Shown here: positions 22,549 through 33,239 of the stretch, one piece after another
Position numbering within the stretch: the first letter of the stretch is position 1
Layout of the letters: every line of letters begins with the position of its first letter
Assembly: GCA_037178975.1 (NCBI GenBank)
Contig: JASJZH010000004.1
Coordinates: forward strand, 9,610,001-9,674,000
Direction of reading: 5' to 3'
DNA length: 64,000 bases
Source of the DNA: Oscheius tipulae
Lineage: Eukaryota > Nematoda > Chromadorea > Rhabditida > Rhabditidae
Position numbers and translations under genes: made by a program
The notes under the pieces: generated by a model
What the model saw: only the letters and a program-made list of their open reading frames with translations
Databases searched by the model: none
Told to the model about the DNA's origin: nothing

Positions 22549-25514
22549 ATGTTTTTCGAAGAAGATTCTGTCGCGCTGTTGTCAGATAATTCCAAGGCAT
22601 GCGTTACTTCTAAACCATCTGGCAAATTATTACATCTACAAGGAATCCGTGGAATAGCCATTCTTGCTGTGATTCTATTCCACTTCTACCCCACGATCTT
22701 CAGTAATGGATACTTAGGAGTTGACATGTGAGGCTGCGACGGAGAGAGACAGCGAAGTTTATAGATTTTTCGCCCTATCCGGCTTCCTGATGGCAATGAT
22801 GTTGAGCAAGTGTTCTTCTCTAGGAGTGACAGAGGTCTGTGACTTTCTTTACAGACGAGTGAAGCGAATAGTGCCACTGTACTATTTCTGCACTCTGACC
22901 GCTTTGAGTAAGTGCACCTCTTGATCCAGAATATCCGATGCCAGTTTCCATGTTCTTCTTTACTGATCTCGCCGTCTTGAAGAAGAACATAGAATCTGTA
23001 ACAAATGCTCTGCTCTTCGCTACAAACTTGATTCGTCCCGAGAGCTCGGAAGAAGTCAATATCTACTTCAACAAGGTGACAACGCTTAACTTACACACTG
23101 TCCTTTCAGCTAGAAGAAGCGGCCGATATGTTCACCCACACATGGTCTCTAGCCCTTGAAATGCAGTTCTACCTGCTGTTCCCATTCATTTTCGCAGTTT
23201 ATCATCATCTCCCGCCAAAATGGTCGTCAATATTTTTGGCTATAACCAGTGGGTTTCGAGACATACCATAACGAAAAGTAATATAGGTACTCTTTCATTT
23301 GTGTTCTACTTGAAGAGTGATAACTTCATGTCATTTAACTCTGTTTTGGCTAGAGTTTGGCAGTTCAATGCAGGTAACTTATCCTAAATTTTGCACTACC
23401 CATAAAAAAGGTGAAGTTGACTATTCCAAATAAGTTTAGGAACTTTTGCCTGCCTGCAGTCCAAACCCGGACCGGAAGCAACGTGTAGCAAGAAGGAAGA
23501 CACCAGCTTTCTCACACTGTCTCTCCTCCTGCTCCTTGGAACTCCAACTCTTGTCGATGCTGATTTTTCGAGGTATCGTATCTGATTAACAGAAATAGTC
23601 AGCCCATTTCAGAGTATTCACTACGTTACTCTCGCTCTATCTTCTCCAGTTTGGTCCTGGTTCAAAACTTCTAGAAGCTAAGGTACTAGTCTTTCTTGGC
23701 GAGATCTCCTACTCCTGGTACCTGATCCATTGGCCTTTTGCTGCCTATTGCAAATACACAAAGATGACTAATATCTACAGTAGGTCATGGATATCAATCT
23801 TTTTTCGAAAGATTCAGTTATAACTGGCATTCTTCTGATGACCTTTCTCTATGCAATAGTTTTGCATTATGCCTTTGAGCAGCAGTATCTGCGATGGGAC
23901 AGGAAGGTGGTGGCTTTCGCTGTTGTCGTTTTGTGTCTACTCAATGGTGGAGCGTTTTACAAGCTCCGAGGTTTCCGCAAAACCATCCGTCTTCGTGAGC
24001 AAGTTATTTGCAGAAAAACTCGAACAGGAAACAGTTGTTTCCGAATTGGACATAAAAGTCGTTCACGGGAACACAGTGGATGTGAGGACAAAGTTCAACT
24101 ACCGATCCGATTTCGACCTGGACATTGTTTACGGCTATGAGAACAAGACAAAGGGTAAGACTCCCTATTTTCCAATAATTGAGTTTGATTCAAGTCGCTT
24201 TCAGGCGGTTTTTCCACGTTTTAGGCCACAAATTCGACAGTTAGACAGCATGAAGTTTTATCAGGCTGCAAGTGAAACTTTATCAAGGGCTACTCGAAAC
24301 GCCAAAAAACCGCCAGAGAACAACGTGAACCTTTACATTTTCAGCGGAACTGTTGAAGTTGAATGAACATTGGAAAAATTCCGACTGGGAGAGAACCATG
24401 CTTTTTAAACTCTGTCCCAAGTTCGAAGATCCCCAATCTTTGAGCCGGAACGACTTTGCTAAGTGTATCTACGAAGATGTATGTCCTTTTCAAGCGGCAT
24501 TCACCAAAAGTTCAGCAACTCAACCCGGAGGCAAATCAGTCTCTTTTGGTCATTGGGAACAGCTATGCTTCGAACGTGATGCCTGTCATTTTCGATGAAT
24601 GTCATCGTCTTTACTCCAAGATGGAAATTTTCTATAGAGGAGGTCTGCAAGTTTCTGTCTCTCTGTCTCCATTTGTAAATTGTAAGCTGTGTGTTAAGGT
24701 CTGGAAAGTCTCTCGATAAAATCCACAATATCTCCAGCTCGCTCACAAGATTGGAAGTACGTCGAGGCTGTCAAAAAATTCCAACCCGACGTTCTTTTCA
24801 TTATTCAAAGGTTCTCGCATTCGACTGATTTGACCACACTCGGAACTTTTAGACACATGTCCTTGCTGGAGTTGAACAATGGATCATCTCCCTTCAACGA
24901 CAAATATTTCGAGGTACCTCTTTCAAGTTTTTATTAAGAGAAACGAGGAGACATGGAGAAAGAGAGAGGTGGAGAAACAGTGAGATAAAGATATACTTTC
25001 AGCAAGCTAGTGAGAGACTAGCAGAAATGGAACCGTATGTCAAAAAGAGAATCTACATTCTGGATGATTTTCCGGAGATTGTATCGGCATGGGATGCCTC
25101 ACAGAAGGCTATTGAGACGGGCATCGCTCCTGATGATGTACAGTAACATTTTCTCAGTAGCAACATTTTGGTCTCGTCTTCAGATCGAGAGCCATGGAAC
25201 ATCTGTTGAAAAAGTTTATTCTTTCAGAATGTTTTAAATGTTCAAACCTTCAACAACCTCATTGGAAGAATGCGCATACAGCGCCTCGTATCTGAATGTT
25301 CAAAGTGTAAGGCCTATGACCACACAGCACAAATGTTTTTCAATGGAACCTTTAAGGTTAGTCTCTTCTAGCTGCTTGCACCAAAAAACCTAACTGTTTT
25401 CAGTTCTACGACCCAGTGCATTACATGAGTTTCGTCACTGAAGGAAGACACTTGACTCCGGCTGGATGGGAACGCGTCCGTCCGCTTTACCGACATCTCT
25501 GCAGCAATCCGTAG
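22549..25514 (+). CDS. OAC-type O-acyltransferase (copy C), complete
   Basis: Multi-exon gene of roughly 700 codons. The start at 22549 (MFFEEDSVALL) precedes the first transmembrane segment LHLQGIRGIAILAVILFHF. Exon 1 ends at 22727 and exon 2 is 22765-22907. Later exons give YPMPVSMFFFTDLAVL, FTHTWSLALEMQFYLLFPF, LSFVFYLKSDNFMSFNS, LGEISYSWYLIHWPF, the SGNH nucleophile block LLVIGNSYASN (near 24545), DWKYVEAVKKFQPDVLFII, QASERLAEMEPYVKK and finally FYDPVHYMSFVTEGRHLTP with the catalytic-type His, TAG at 25512-25514. All phases agree across introns of 22-45 bases. Transfers acyl groups at membranes; substrate unknown. The first ~2.35 kb lies in the inverted arm and the 3' part outside it. Confidence 0.85.
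22908..22929 (+). other. 22-nt intron of OAC copy C
   Basis: GTAAGT donor and CCAG acceptor only 22 bases apart, phase 1 (A|AA). Exon 2 would otherwise end at a TGA four codons later, while the frame after the intron matches the family. Confidence 0.6.
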
Positions 25515-25519
25515 TCATA

Positions 25520-26070
25520 TGCGAGATCCATAAAGAAAGTTCATACTTGTTCAATCCGCTTCTTTTTTTCGTATTGGTGAAAAGACAGGCGTCGGGGTCC
25601 TTACAGTCGAGGCGATCTGTATTCTCGGAAGGGACACTTTCACTGTACCGGAGATCCTGCACAACAGGTTTTCGTGCAATCTTATCTCTGTCTCTTTATA
25701 TATATATATGTCTTTCACGTCCTTTCCCTTCAGTTCGCTTTTCAAAATTGTTTGTCACCTTCGAATTTATTGGAGTTGTTCCTTTTCCTTATTCCTGTGA
25801 AAAGTACAAATGTTCGCAATGATCCCGAGAATATTGTTCCCAGAGATAGCAACCCGAAGTTCTGAGGATCAGTTGAAGATAAAGTTCCAGCCTTTCTAGG
25901 CAACCGCCCTAGATTTACACAGTGAACTACCGACTTTCAAAAATCTTCTTCAGACAACAAAGCTAGTGCTAACAAAAAAGTTTCGATCAGTCTGATCTCA
26001 TAGCAATCTTGCATTGACCTCGCATCTCGCAATAATGACCGTCTCTCTTGCTCTTGAAAATGCACACACG
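25520..26070. other. Intergenic, no gene seen
   Basis: 3' flank of OAC copy C. It includes a TATATATATA tract at 25697-25710 and no recognised reading frame. Confidence 0.4.
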
Positions 26071-26074
26071 TCAG

Positions 26075-26565
26075 ATACGGCAGCGGCATTTACCTGAACA
26101 TTATTGAGAGCAAAAAAGAACTTTCGAGAATCCCTTTAAATTTCTTGTTTTGGAAGAAGTCCCAATCACCAACCTATACCCATCTCAACACCATCCTCAG
26201 TCTCTTCAAGAGGACATAACCGAATCTCGGCCCCTGGTTCGGTAGACTGTGATCTGGGTTACTCGGGACTATCCCAGATCCTAGTCTTGCTCAGTCGAGT
26301 GGCCAGAGAGTTAGAGCGAAAGGCTCAAAACGTTCTCAGAAGAAGTAGAATTATTTGACCAGATTGGTAGAATGCGACAACTGACAGCCGATACCACCAG
26401 ATTTTTTCAGGGCACAACAGCACAAGCGAGCATTTGACTTCGAGTTGAAAGCAAAATCTGATTGATTGTCAACTACGGTAGTATTTTTGCAGAGAGACAA
26501 CTGCATTAGGACTTCGCTTCTGTTCGCATTTAACATTACGCAATTAGCAATCCAAGAGACAAAGA
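26075..26565 (+). repeat. Dispersed repeat family R1, copy 2
   Basis: Aligns with 15130-15520 and 34755-35250: GGACATAACCGAATCTCGGC, GGTTCGGTAGACTGTG, GGTTACTCGGGACTA, GAGTTAGAGCG. Then comes a tail with TTTTTGCAGAGA and TTCGCTTCTGTTC shared with the 34571 copy. Confidence 0.75.
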
Positions 26566-26569
26566 GACA

Positions 26570-27185
26570 TAGACGGAGAAAGAGAGTGACTCTGAGAGCC
26601 CTTGAACGAACAGACAGGAGCAGACTGTCAAAATTCCTTAGGAAATCGCCCTGCTTAGAGAAATCTCGGGTAAACTGAGTTTTTTCGTGTGCAGTTCGCT
26701 CTGACATAAAGATCGTTCCATACTGCGCGCGCCAATTGCGAAGGTAGGAGGTTGTACAGAGCTAACAGAGCTCGACTCCTTCACTTATGCTCAACGATAC
26801 ATATTTGGGGGTCTGTCCTCAGGAAATACAGGTTAGCTGATCAAATAACTGTTTCTTATAACCATTTCACAAAAATAGAGATCAACGGTCAAAACAATCA
26901 GTTATACGACAGAAAAAGTTTAGCTATCTGCGGGGTACTAGTCATTTTATTCATGCTTCAATACTCGAGGTGAAGTGAGGCACTAGGCCACTACGGGCGC
27001 GCGTTATACTTCTGATTAACCTTTAAAATGGCACGGTCCATAGTTGACTCTTTATTGTGCTAACACTTTATAAGAAGTCTTATTTTCTGGGTTATGATTC
27101 TCCTTTCTGATCGATAGATGATCTCCTGTCTGGGTTTGCAGAACCCGAAGCCGATACTGCTCTTCTTGCTGGCTTCGAAAAACAA
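26570..27185. other. Intergenic, no gene seen
   Basis: Only short frames; one of 73 codons at 26752-26973 has no recognisable motif. Confidence 0.35.
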
Positions 27186-27187
27186 AA

Positions 27188-28384
27188 CTAAATGCTTTTA
27201 GACTGTAGACTTTCCACAGTAACTGGAACGATGGTTCCCGTTGTTGAAGATAGTGGTGCGACTATGCCACGAATTGACATTTTCTTTTTTTCCTTCTTCA
27301 GCAAACCAGAAACACAGTACCAAGTAAGAAGAACAGATATCAGTGGGTATAAGACGGTTAGTTCCGTTACAACCTAAAAATCACATATTAGAGAAAAAAA
27401 AGGAAAAGTGCCACAAAGGGCCGGATCGGATGATTTGCGCCCGTATCACTTCGGTGCGTCCTTTAAAGGACTCGCTGCCGACTCGCAGTTTTCTGTTCAT
27501 CTGAGCTGCGCTACAACTTTGTAAAACAACGCAACACTTTACGTTCAACGACAAGTGAGAGCTATTCGAAGAAACACATCTGTTGAACTAACATTATTGG
27601 TGTACCTTACACCATAAAGAAGATAACTGTGATTGGCAATAAATTCGTAACACGGATTATTGGCGATGCAATAAGTTCCAAATAAGGGTACAGCGAAGGT
27701 CATCATAACTTGGAAGACGATCAGAAGTACGAAGAGGCCCTTCAACAATTTTTATTGATTCCAAATAGTAAACTGACCTTAAGCAAAAGTCCTCTGGACA
27801 TTTTCTTGATTCCCTTGAGCACCCTGTCAGAGTGCGCACCTTTCTTCATCCTGTTGACCGTTACGTAGCAGTAAATGTGAATTACTAGGACTATTACTGA
27901 GCCGATAATTTGAGAAGTGACAGCAACCTTAAACATCTTGTTTTTCTCATAAACTTCTAAAACACACATTGGCTATTAGCCTGATTTGAGTCACATGAGC
28001 TACGGCTCCGGTGATCTGCATTCCAACGAGGAACACTGTCAAAAGCGCATAGTTGACAGCTTCTGTGAGACTATTCTTCACAAATATGTTCTTCCAGTAG
28101 TTCGAAAAGTAGGTGACCAAAAGCAAATCCGTATCTTTCCAAACATGGTACGCTATTGACAAGGCCATAAACACTGGACTTCTGAGATTGTCTAAAAAGA
28201 ACGACAGGAACAGAACGAGTGCAGGCAGAAGAGCCCATGCACATTGGCATATGATGAGTTTTTGAAAGTTGTTCATTACGGCTTCTCGTGTCAGGATACG
28301 ATAGATCAGAAAGAGGTTTATGGCTGGCCCAATGGCAATAGCAGCGATGATGACAACAGAATCAGCTACGTCGAAAAAAGTCAT
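27188..28384 (-). pseudogene. Sra-superfamily-like chemoreceptor with a 2-base frameshift
   Basis: Seven-helix serpentine receptor, presumably a chemosensory GPCR. Exon 1 (28384 down to about 27960) opens MTFFDVADSVVIIAA and ends QIRLIANVC. The frame then jumps to VLEVYEKNKMF, and the R-x-I-A...YE pattern typical of Sra/Srab receptors spans the jump. No GT..AG pair with matching phase restores it. Exons follow as IIGSVIVLVIHIYCYVTV...GLLLK, GLFVLLIVFQVMMTFAV...SYLLYG (introns ~38 bases) and 27373-27188 (VVTELTVLYPLISVLLTWY...). Apart from this jump the gene looks intact, so a sequencing error is possible. Confidence 0.65.
27395..27545. repeat. Copy of dispersed motif R3
   Basis: Carries GCAGTTTTCTGTTCATCTGA and then CTACAACTTTGTAAAACAAC, inside the last intron of the chemoreceptor. 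Similar strings are at 44312, 48253 and 53812. Confidence 0.45.
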
Positions 28385-28598
28385 ATGGAGCGTAGTAATG
28401 CCAGTTCAATGAGTAGTTCAAATAGTAGTACGGACTAATAATAGGTAATGTGATTGGGCGCGCATTTCCTGAAATGTGAACGAGATCAACAACACCACGG
28501 CTGAGGAAGTTGATGTCTGTATTATTACATTTATACTGGTACCTTCATTAAAAGATCAGTAAACATAATATTTGAATAGAAATCTTCGTATTTTCTTC

Positions 28599-29683
28599 TT
28601 AAAATAGCCTCTTTCTACTCTTGTAGGAGTCGGTCTCAGATGTTCCTCCGATGGGAGCGGGCCTATGAGGCACTTCCTTAGATCTCGGTGGGCACTGACA
28701 GTAGCCAGCATCGTGGCCGGGGCCTGAAACAAAGTTTTGCAACTTATGGAAAGTGGGATGAACCTCCATTAGCACCAGGCTGTCCAGGTCCTCCGGGATG
28801 TCCAGGGTGTCCGTCACGGCCAGGATGACCAGCAGGTCCGGCGGGGCCAGGGGCTCCGTTGGCTGAAACATAGAGTTGCCTCTGTCCCTCTCCCTCTATA
28901 CTTACCATGACTTCCAGGCTGTCCAGCAGCTCCAGCCGGACCAGGGGCTCCCGCTGGTCCTGCAGGTCCAGGTGCTCCACGAGCCTGTCTAGTACCAGGA
29001 GCTCCAGCCTGTCCATTCTGTCCTGGATGACCATCGCGTCCTGGATGTCCTGGGGTTCCGGCAGGTCCAGCAGGACCAGGAGCTCCGACTCCGCCACCGT
29101 ATCCGTCATGTCCGGGGTTTCCGTTAGGTCCTGGCTGTCCTGGGGCTCCGTCACTACCAGGAGGTCCAGCTGGGCCTGCGGGGCACTGGATACATCCAGT
29201 GCTATGATGGCTCTCAGCAGCTTGTCCAGGACCTCCAGGCTGACCGGGGGCGCCAGCATGACCAGACTCGCCGTCGTGTCCAGGGGCTCCTGGAGGACCG
29301 GGAGGTCCAGCAGGGCAACCGGAAGCCTGGGCAGCACACTGGCATCCGACAGACGGAGGTGGTGGCATTCCTCCGCCCTCAGAATAGCTGTTTCCACCAA
29401 TGTATCCTCTCTTCTGTCGGAGGAAAGTGCTCAAAATTTGGTCTCTTCTGCTGGCAGCGTTGACTGTCATCATTTTGGTCCAAGCCTCGTTCGCCATGTT
29501 CTGAAAGGTGCTCTACTTGAACAAACGGTAAAATACCTTAAAGTTTTTAGTCTCCATGGCCACATGCTCTTGGAGATCGAAAATCTCATTCGAGGCGTTG
29601 ATGATTACGAACCAGGCTCCCACACATACGACCAGGACAGCTGATAGACTGCCCACCACAAAATATTCCCCAAGTCGACCCAT
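28599..29683 (-). CDS. Nematode cuticle collagen
   Basis: Structural collagen of the extracellular cuticle. Four exons: 29683-29537, 29500-28906, 28862-28764, 28723-28599; introns 36-43 bases, phases consistent. The N-terminus MGRLGEYFVVGSL is followed by a signal-anchor helix (residues 8-30). Then comes a furin-like site FLRQKR before the triple helix. Cys pairs flank the Gly-X-Y blocks (VGCQC, GCIQCPAG, GYCQCPPR). The tail is KEVPHRPAPIGG...SRKRLF. One Gly-X-Y triplet is irregular (GTR-QAR-GAP near 28990). Likely one of the many col genes; orthology cannot be set here. Confidence 0.92.
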
Positions 29684-29996
29684 CTATAAAACATTGGTAA
29701 GCAAAAAAAACCAAAAGATAATGTATTGGATGAACAATTAGGGTGTTGCCTTTTATAGCTGCAAATCTGTTGTCGGGTCACGGCTGCTGCCCCGGTTGTC
29801 CCCAATGGCAAACTGGTATCTCCTAGGATCGCAGTCATTTCCTTTGATAGATTGCGATAACATTGTAAATAGGAAGCGGAAACAAAAAGAAGCTAAAGTA
29901 TTCACAGATATTTATTAAAGGGTTGGACCAGGCTGGTGCAAAGCTGGGGTTACTATTGGAGCAAATTGGTCTGAGACGTACTACGATCTCTCTTTT

Positions 29997-30418
29997 TTAA
30001 AACCGGCAGTAGGGTTGCTGGGATACGGGGACAGATAAAACTAATAGATTGGATTTCAACCAACTTTTGCAGTTTTTTTTCCGAGGCTCTGCTTCTCCTT
30101 CTTCGTCTTCAGATAATAAGGAATCTTTACCAAACTCTTCTGCAGACTGAGTATGATCATTAGAGTCGCTGTCAGTTTCGTAATCCTCTTCTATCACCTC
30201 ATCTGGAAAACAACATGTTTTTATGAAAAATCACAACAGTTATGAAACAAGGAAAAGTAATAGATTCTCCACAGGTCGACTAGTCTCCCTCTTCTCTCCG
30301 AAGCATCGAAACACTCATTGATGCTCACAATTGTGACAGTTGTGACTTCTTTTTGCGGGTACATCGTAATCGTGGAGCCAAGATGCCGGCAGACGAGGCT
30401 GACGTTTGAACACCTCAC
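29997..30418 (-). CDS. Hypothetical acidic protein, 3' part
   Basis: After a TTTTCCAG acceptor at about 30205, the minus strand encodes EEDYETDSDSNDHTQSAEEF and a Glu-rich stretch ending CRF-stop at 29997. A possible upstream exon (about 30405-30300) reads WLHDYDVPAKRSHNCHN, joined through a GTGAGC donor in matching phase. No domain recognised. Composition suggests a disordered acidic tail. The 5' end is not found. Confidence 0.35.
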
Positions 30419-30684
30419 TGTCTCGGGGGGTTTATCAGAAACTGATCTCCTTTATGGCCAGCCAGGCATATGGTCTTAAGCACAACAAACCTTTTGAATC
30501 TGTCCAATCTTGCACATTTAGCTCTTTTCTCAGACCTCATGTCATTCCTCTAGTTCGAATCTCTAAAACTCTGCTCATTCTCTGTCTCCTTACATCAAAC
30601 AGCGACAGCATACTGCCAATAGTAATATTCATCCAGTTAGCGGCGATGTTCTCGGCGATAAGACAGTCAGGCAGTTCTTTCGCC

Positions 30685-31162
30685 ATGCTACTCTTCCTTC
30701 TTATACAAATCTCGCTGTCTATTGCCCTCACACGTTGGGGTACCGCTACTTTTCAAACGTTCTAGGGAAAAGTTTTTTAGAAAAACGAACCCTGAGCTGT
30801 GATGTGGATGAATGTCTTCTGTCCGTCAGAGGCGGTGACTTTGAGCCGGCTAGCTGCACTTTGAACCGTAGGTTTGAACTTAACACAAACCTATTTCACT
30901 TTTAGACGATGGGGTACATGAGTGTGAAATCCGTTGTCTAGGAGCTGACAAGGATTCGGTTATTTCAAAGAGTCCTCCGAGTAACAGGCAGTGTATCAGG
31001 TATCCTTCATTTCAAGCTGTCAGACTCTTGAACTTTTGCAGGTTCCACACGTACAATACAAGAAGAACCTCTGATGGTGACTGGACAATGTGGAGAAATC
31101 AGAACTGTACGAAACAAAATATCGTTCTGGAAGTACATTGTGGTTTTCCTGCAGATTCGTGA
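30685..31162 (+). CDS. Small secreted Cys-rich protein (DUF7808-like)
   Basis: Four exons (30685-30739, 30781-30867, 30906-30999, 31042-31162) with GT..AG introns of 38-42 bases and consistent phases give 118 residues. A signal peptide, MLLFLLIQISLSIALTRW, is followed by a Cys pattern: LSCDVDEC, SCTLN, HECEIRC, RQCIRFHTY, DWTMWRNQNC, LEVHCGF. The final W-x-x-W-R...C...C-x-F segment resembles the nematode domain DUF7808, of unknown function. Presumably secreted. It lies divergently from the acidic frame at 30418 and tail-to-tail with the lipase. Confidence 0.75.
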
Positions 31163-31239
31163 TCTTGTACTGCTAGAAACAAGGTTATGTATATTTGAGC
31201 CTACACTATGCAACAGTCGCAAAGCGATGTAGATAAAGT

Positions 31240-32644
31240 TTATTTCCCATGAGGAGCCCCTGTCACTGTATTATTCCACAAGCAGCCAATATCTCCAAAG
31301 ACTCTCACATCCTGACCGAAAAAGTTCAAATGATCCCAGAAGTTGGTAGCATTGACCTGGCCGTCAGAACAATTGGGATCCTCATTCTGTTCACAGACAA
31401 TGTACTGGTTTGGGAGCATTTCCTCTTGGTAGAAGACCTCGTACTTGTGGTGATAATAACGACCATCCTCGATGGGCGGACTATGAGGAGCAGGATCTTG
31501 CCAGTGCTCCACGCGGAATGAGAAGGGAAGCTAAAAAATAGACTCTCTTTCAAAGGAACGACTTCAATATGAGGTCATAACGAAAGCGCTGTCTAACTGT
31601 GAAGTACCTGTTGATCGTGAGCCAGCGCAAAAGCCTTGTCTCCAATTCGTCCTTCTCCGAAAGAAACAAACTTGACGTTTTTTCCATTTACCAAACCAGC
31701 GGCCACAATGTAGGAGGAGCACAGAGCTGAAAGATCGGCTCCCAAGGAGTGACCGGTCACCTAAAGAGGTGGTTGGCCTGTTAAATACGAGTTTCTTACC
31801 CAAATTTCGTAGTCATCATGTTGGTTTCTCATAGTCAAAAAGTCGTCTTTCATACCGGAGTTCCAAAGCTTGAAGAAGGCGTTGTAAAAATAGTGACCAA
31901 CTTTGCCTCCGGCTATCCAGGCGTACTGGAAAAAAAAAGTTATCTTTGTCTCTATGTCTCTTTCTCTGTTTTTCTGTCACTTAACGGATAGAAGCGAACT
32001 CCTACGTAGTTACGATAGTTATTTTCTGTGCAAAAGCACTGTTACTTGTATCCGAATTGTCAATCCTAAATCAATTTTGCTACTGGTGGAATCATCACCG
32101 TACATGTTACATTAGGTACTGCTCCACATGGGAAACTCATTCTAACGATAGCATCAACAATCTACTAACAATAATTTCGGGCTCTCTGTTTATCTGTCTC
32201 TCTGTCTTTCTGTCTCTCTCTACAACCAACCTGTTTCTCATAAGCCTCCAGTGGAATCAAATTCTCTTGAACATTGCCATGAGCTCCTCTAAAACTCAGC
32301 ACGATAACTTTTCTCGACGGAATGATAGCCGAATATCCATAGCAGAAGTCGTTTTTGTCAAAGTCACACTGGACTTTGTACTGGCGGCGAAGCTGAAAAC
32401 ATTCTACTTCCTCTGCAGAGCTTATAACCAAGAAATTGCTGCTATCTCTGTTCCAACAAAGATAAGCACAAAACAGAAAGTTCACCTGGCCATCCCCAAA
32501 GACATTTGTTAGGCAAAGCTGAGCATTCGGAGCATGGGCAGCTGCTGCCAGGGGATACATTACATTTCGAGCAAAGTCATCAGTATAGTCATTGATGCCT
32601 GCTAAGGTTGGCTGAATCGAGGTATATAGAAGTAGCAGTAGCAT
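31240..32644 (-). CDS. Class 3 lipase (secreted)
   Basis: Triacylglycerol lipase-type alpha/beta hydrolase. Five exons: 32644-32486, 32392-32231, 31925-31800, 31760-31608, 31530-31240; 296 residues, all phases 0. Signal peptide MLLLLLYTSIQPTLAG. The oxyanion-region motif VLSFRGAHGNVQENL replaces the common FRGT. The nucleophile elbow is VTGHSLGADL; a Ser-His-Asp triad is completed by acidic and His residues around RIGDKAF and HWQDPAPHSPP. Family members act outside cells or in the gut. Intron 2 (305 bases) contains an R1 repeat piece and GACAGA-type repeats. Confidence 0.9.
31985..32070 (-). repeat. Dispersed repeat R1, 3' piece inside lipase intron
   Basis: On the minus strand it reads TTGACAATTCGGATACAAGT then AACAGTGCTTTTGCACAGAA, nearly identical to 35183-35230, followed by GGAGTTCGCTTCT. 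Only the last part of the element is present. Confidence 0.7.
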
Positions 32645-32699
32645 CTGAAGAACTGATCATGAATCGAAGAATCTTCCAGAAAAATTAGACATTTGTCAA

Positions 32700-33130
32700 G
32701 ACAGTCATTTGTCCAACTGGTAACTTAATAGCGCATTCTACTGTAAGTATGAAATGGTCTCGTTCACTGACAGCTGTCAGCATCTGATGTGACAGGGCAA
32801 AATTTGCTGAAAAGTTCAAGCAAAAATTGTCTGGTACAGAACAATAACGGTAGCAGAAGAATCTGTTCGTTGAGAGTCAGATAGGATGATGGACAAAGAT
32901 GATTGACAGCGAAGATATGACCGCAAGCTACAGAGCAGAGGCAGTCTCCGCAATAGAGTTACTGACAAGTCAGCTTTCCTTTGTGAAACGAAAGAGAAAA
33001 GTTTCAAAAAAAAATTATGAACTGTGGTGAAGTCTTTTCTTATCAGAGTACTAATAGGCCAAATCTCTTTTTCTAGCTGTGACGGCGCAGTTCTGATTAA
33101 ACTTCTCCAATACTACAAAACACATTTATT
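32700..33130. other. Upstream of lipase, no gene seen
   Basis: No recognised reading frame. Probably includes the lipase promoter, but no clear TATA motif. Confidence 0.35.
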
Positions 33131-33134
33131 ACGA

Positions 33135-33235
33135 AATATCACTATTACTCCTGGAAGTCTCCAAAATCCGGGTTGCAGAAATTGATGGTTCTTTGCAGCA
33201 GAACAGTCTCCATTCTAATTTCTTGCTTCAGTGAT
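33135..33235 (-). pseudogene. Relic of chemoreceptor last exon
   Basis: The minus strand reads RLFCCKEPSISATRI and then an SRSNSD-type tail. This parallels the last residues of the receptor ending at 34236 (CCCKEPPFSAVRISEISRSR). Only this terminal piece is recognisable. Confidence 0.6.
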
Positions 33236-33239
33236 AAAG

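Larger units (their letters stand above)
19225..24894 (-). repeat. Right arm of giant inverted duplication
   Basis: Reverse-complement copy of 1-5665. Homology begins abruptly at 19225, in the middle of the gypsy zinc-binding/integrase region. The bases on the spacer side (19200-19224) do not match the gypsy sequence that continues past 5665 in the other arm. This arm therefore looks like the derived copy. The OAC gene starting in this arm runs on past its outer end and is complete (to 25514). Confidence 0.93.

Noticed and set aside
28907-29644. 245-codon plus-strand Ser/Arg-rich frame
   Set aside because: Antisense shadow of the collagen Gly-X-Y repeats; low-complexity composition follows from the GGN CCN codons.
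30537-30731. Minus-strand 64-codon frame and its extension
   Set aside because: Some retroelement-like flavour (DVRRQRMSRVLEIRTRG), but it is interrupted by a stop and partly antisense to the signal-peptide exon; not firm enough.
30406-30765. 119-codon plus-strand frame taken as one protein
   Set aside because: Only its last 18 codons before the GT at 30740 serve as the signal-peptide exon of the small secreted gene; the upstream part has no support.
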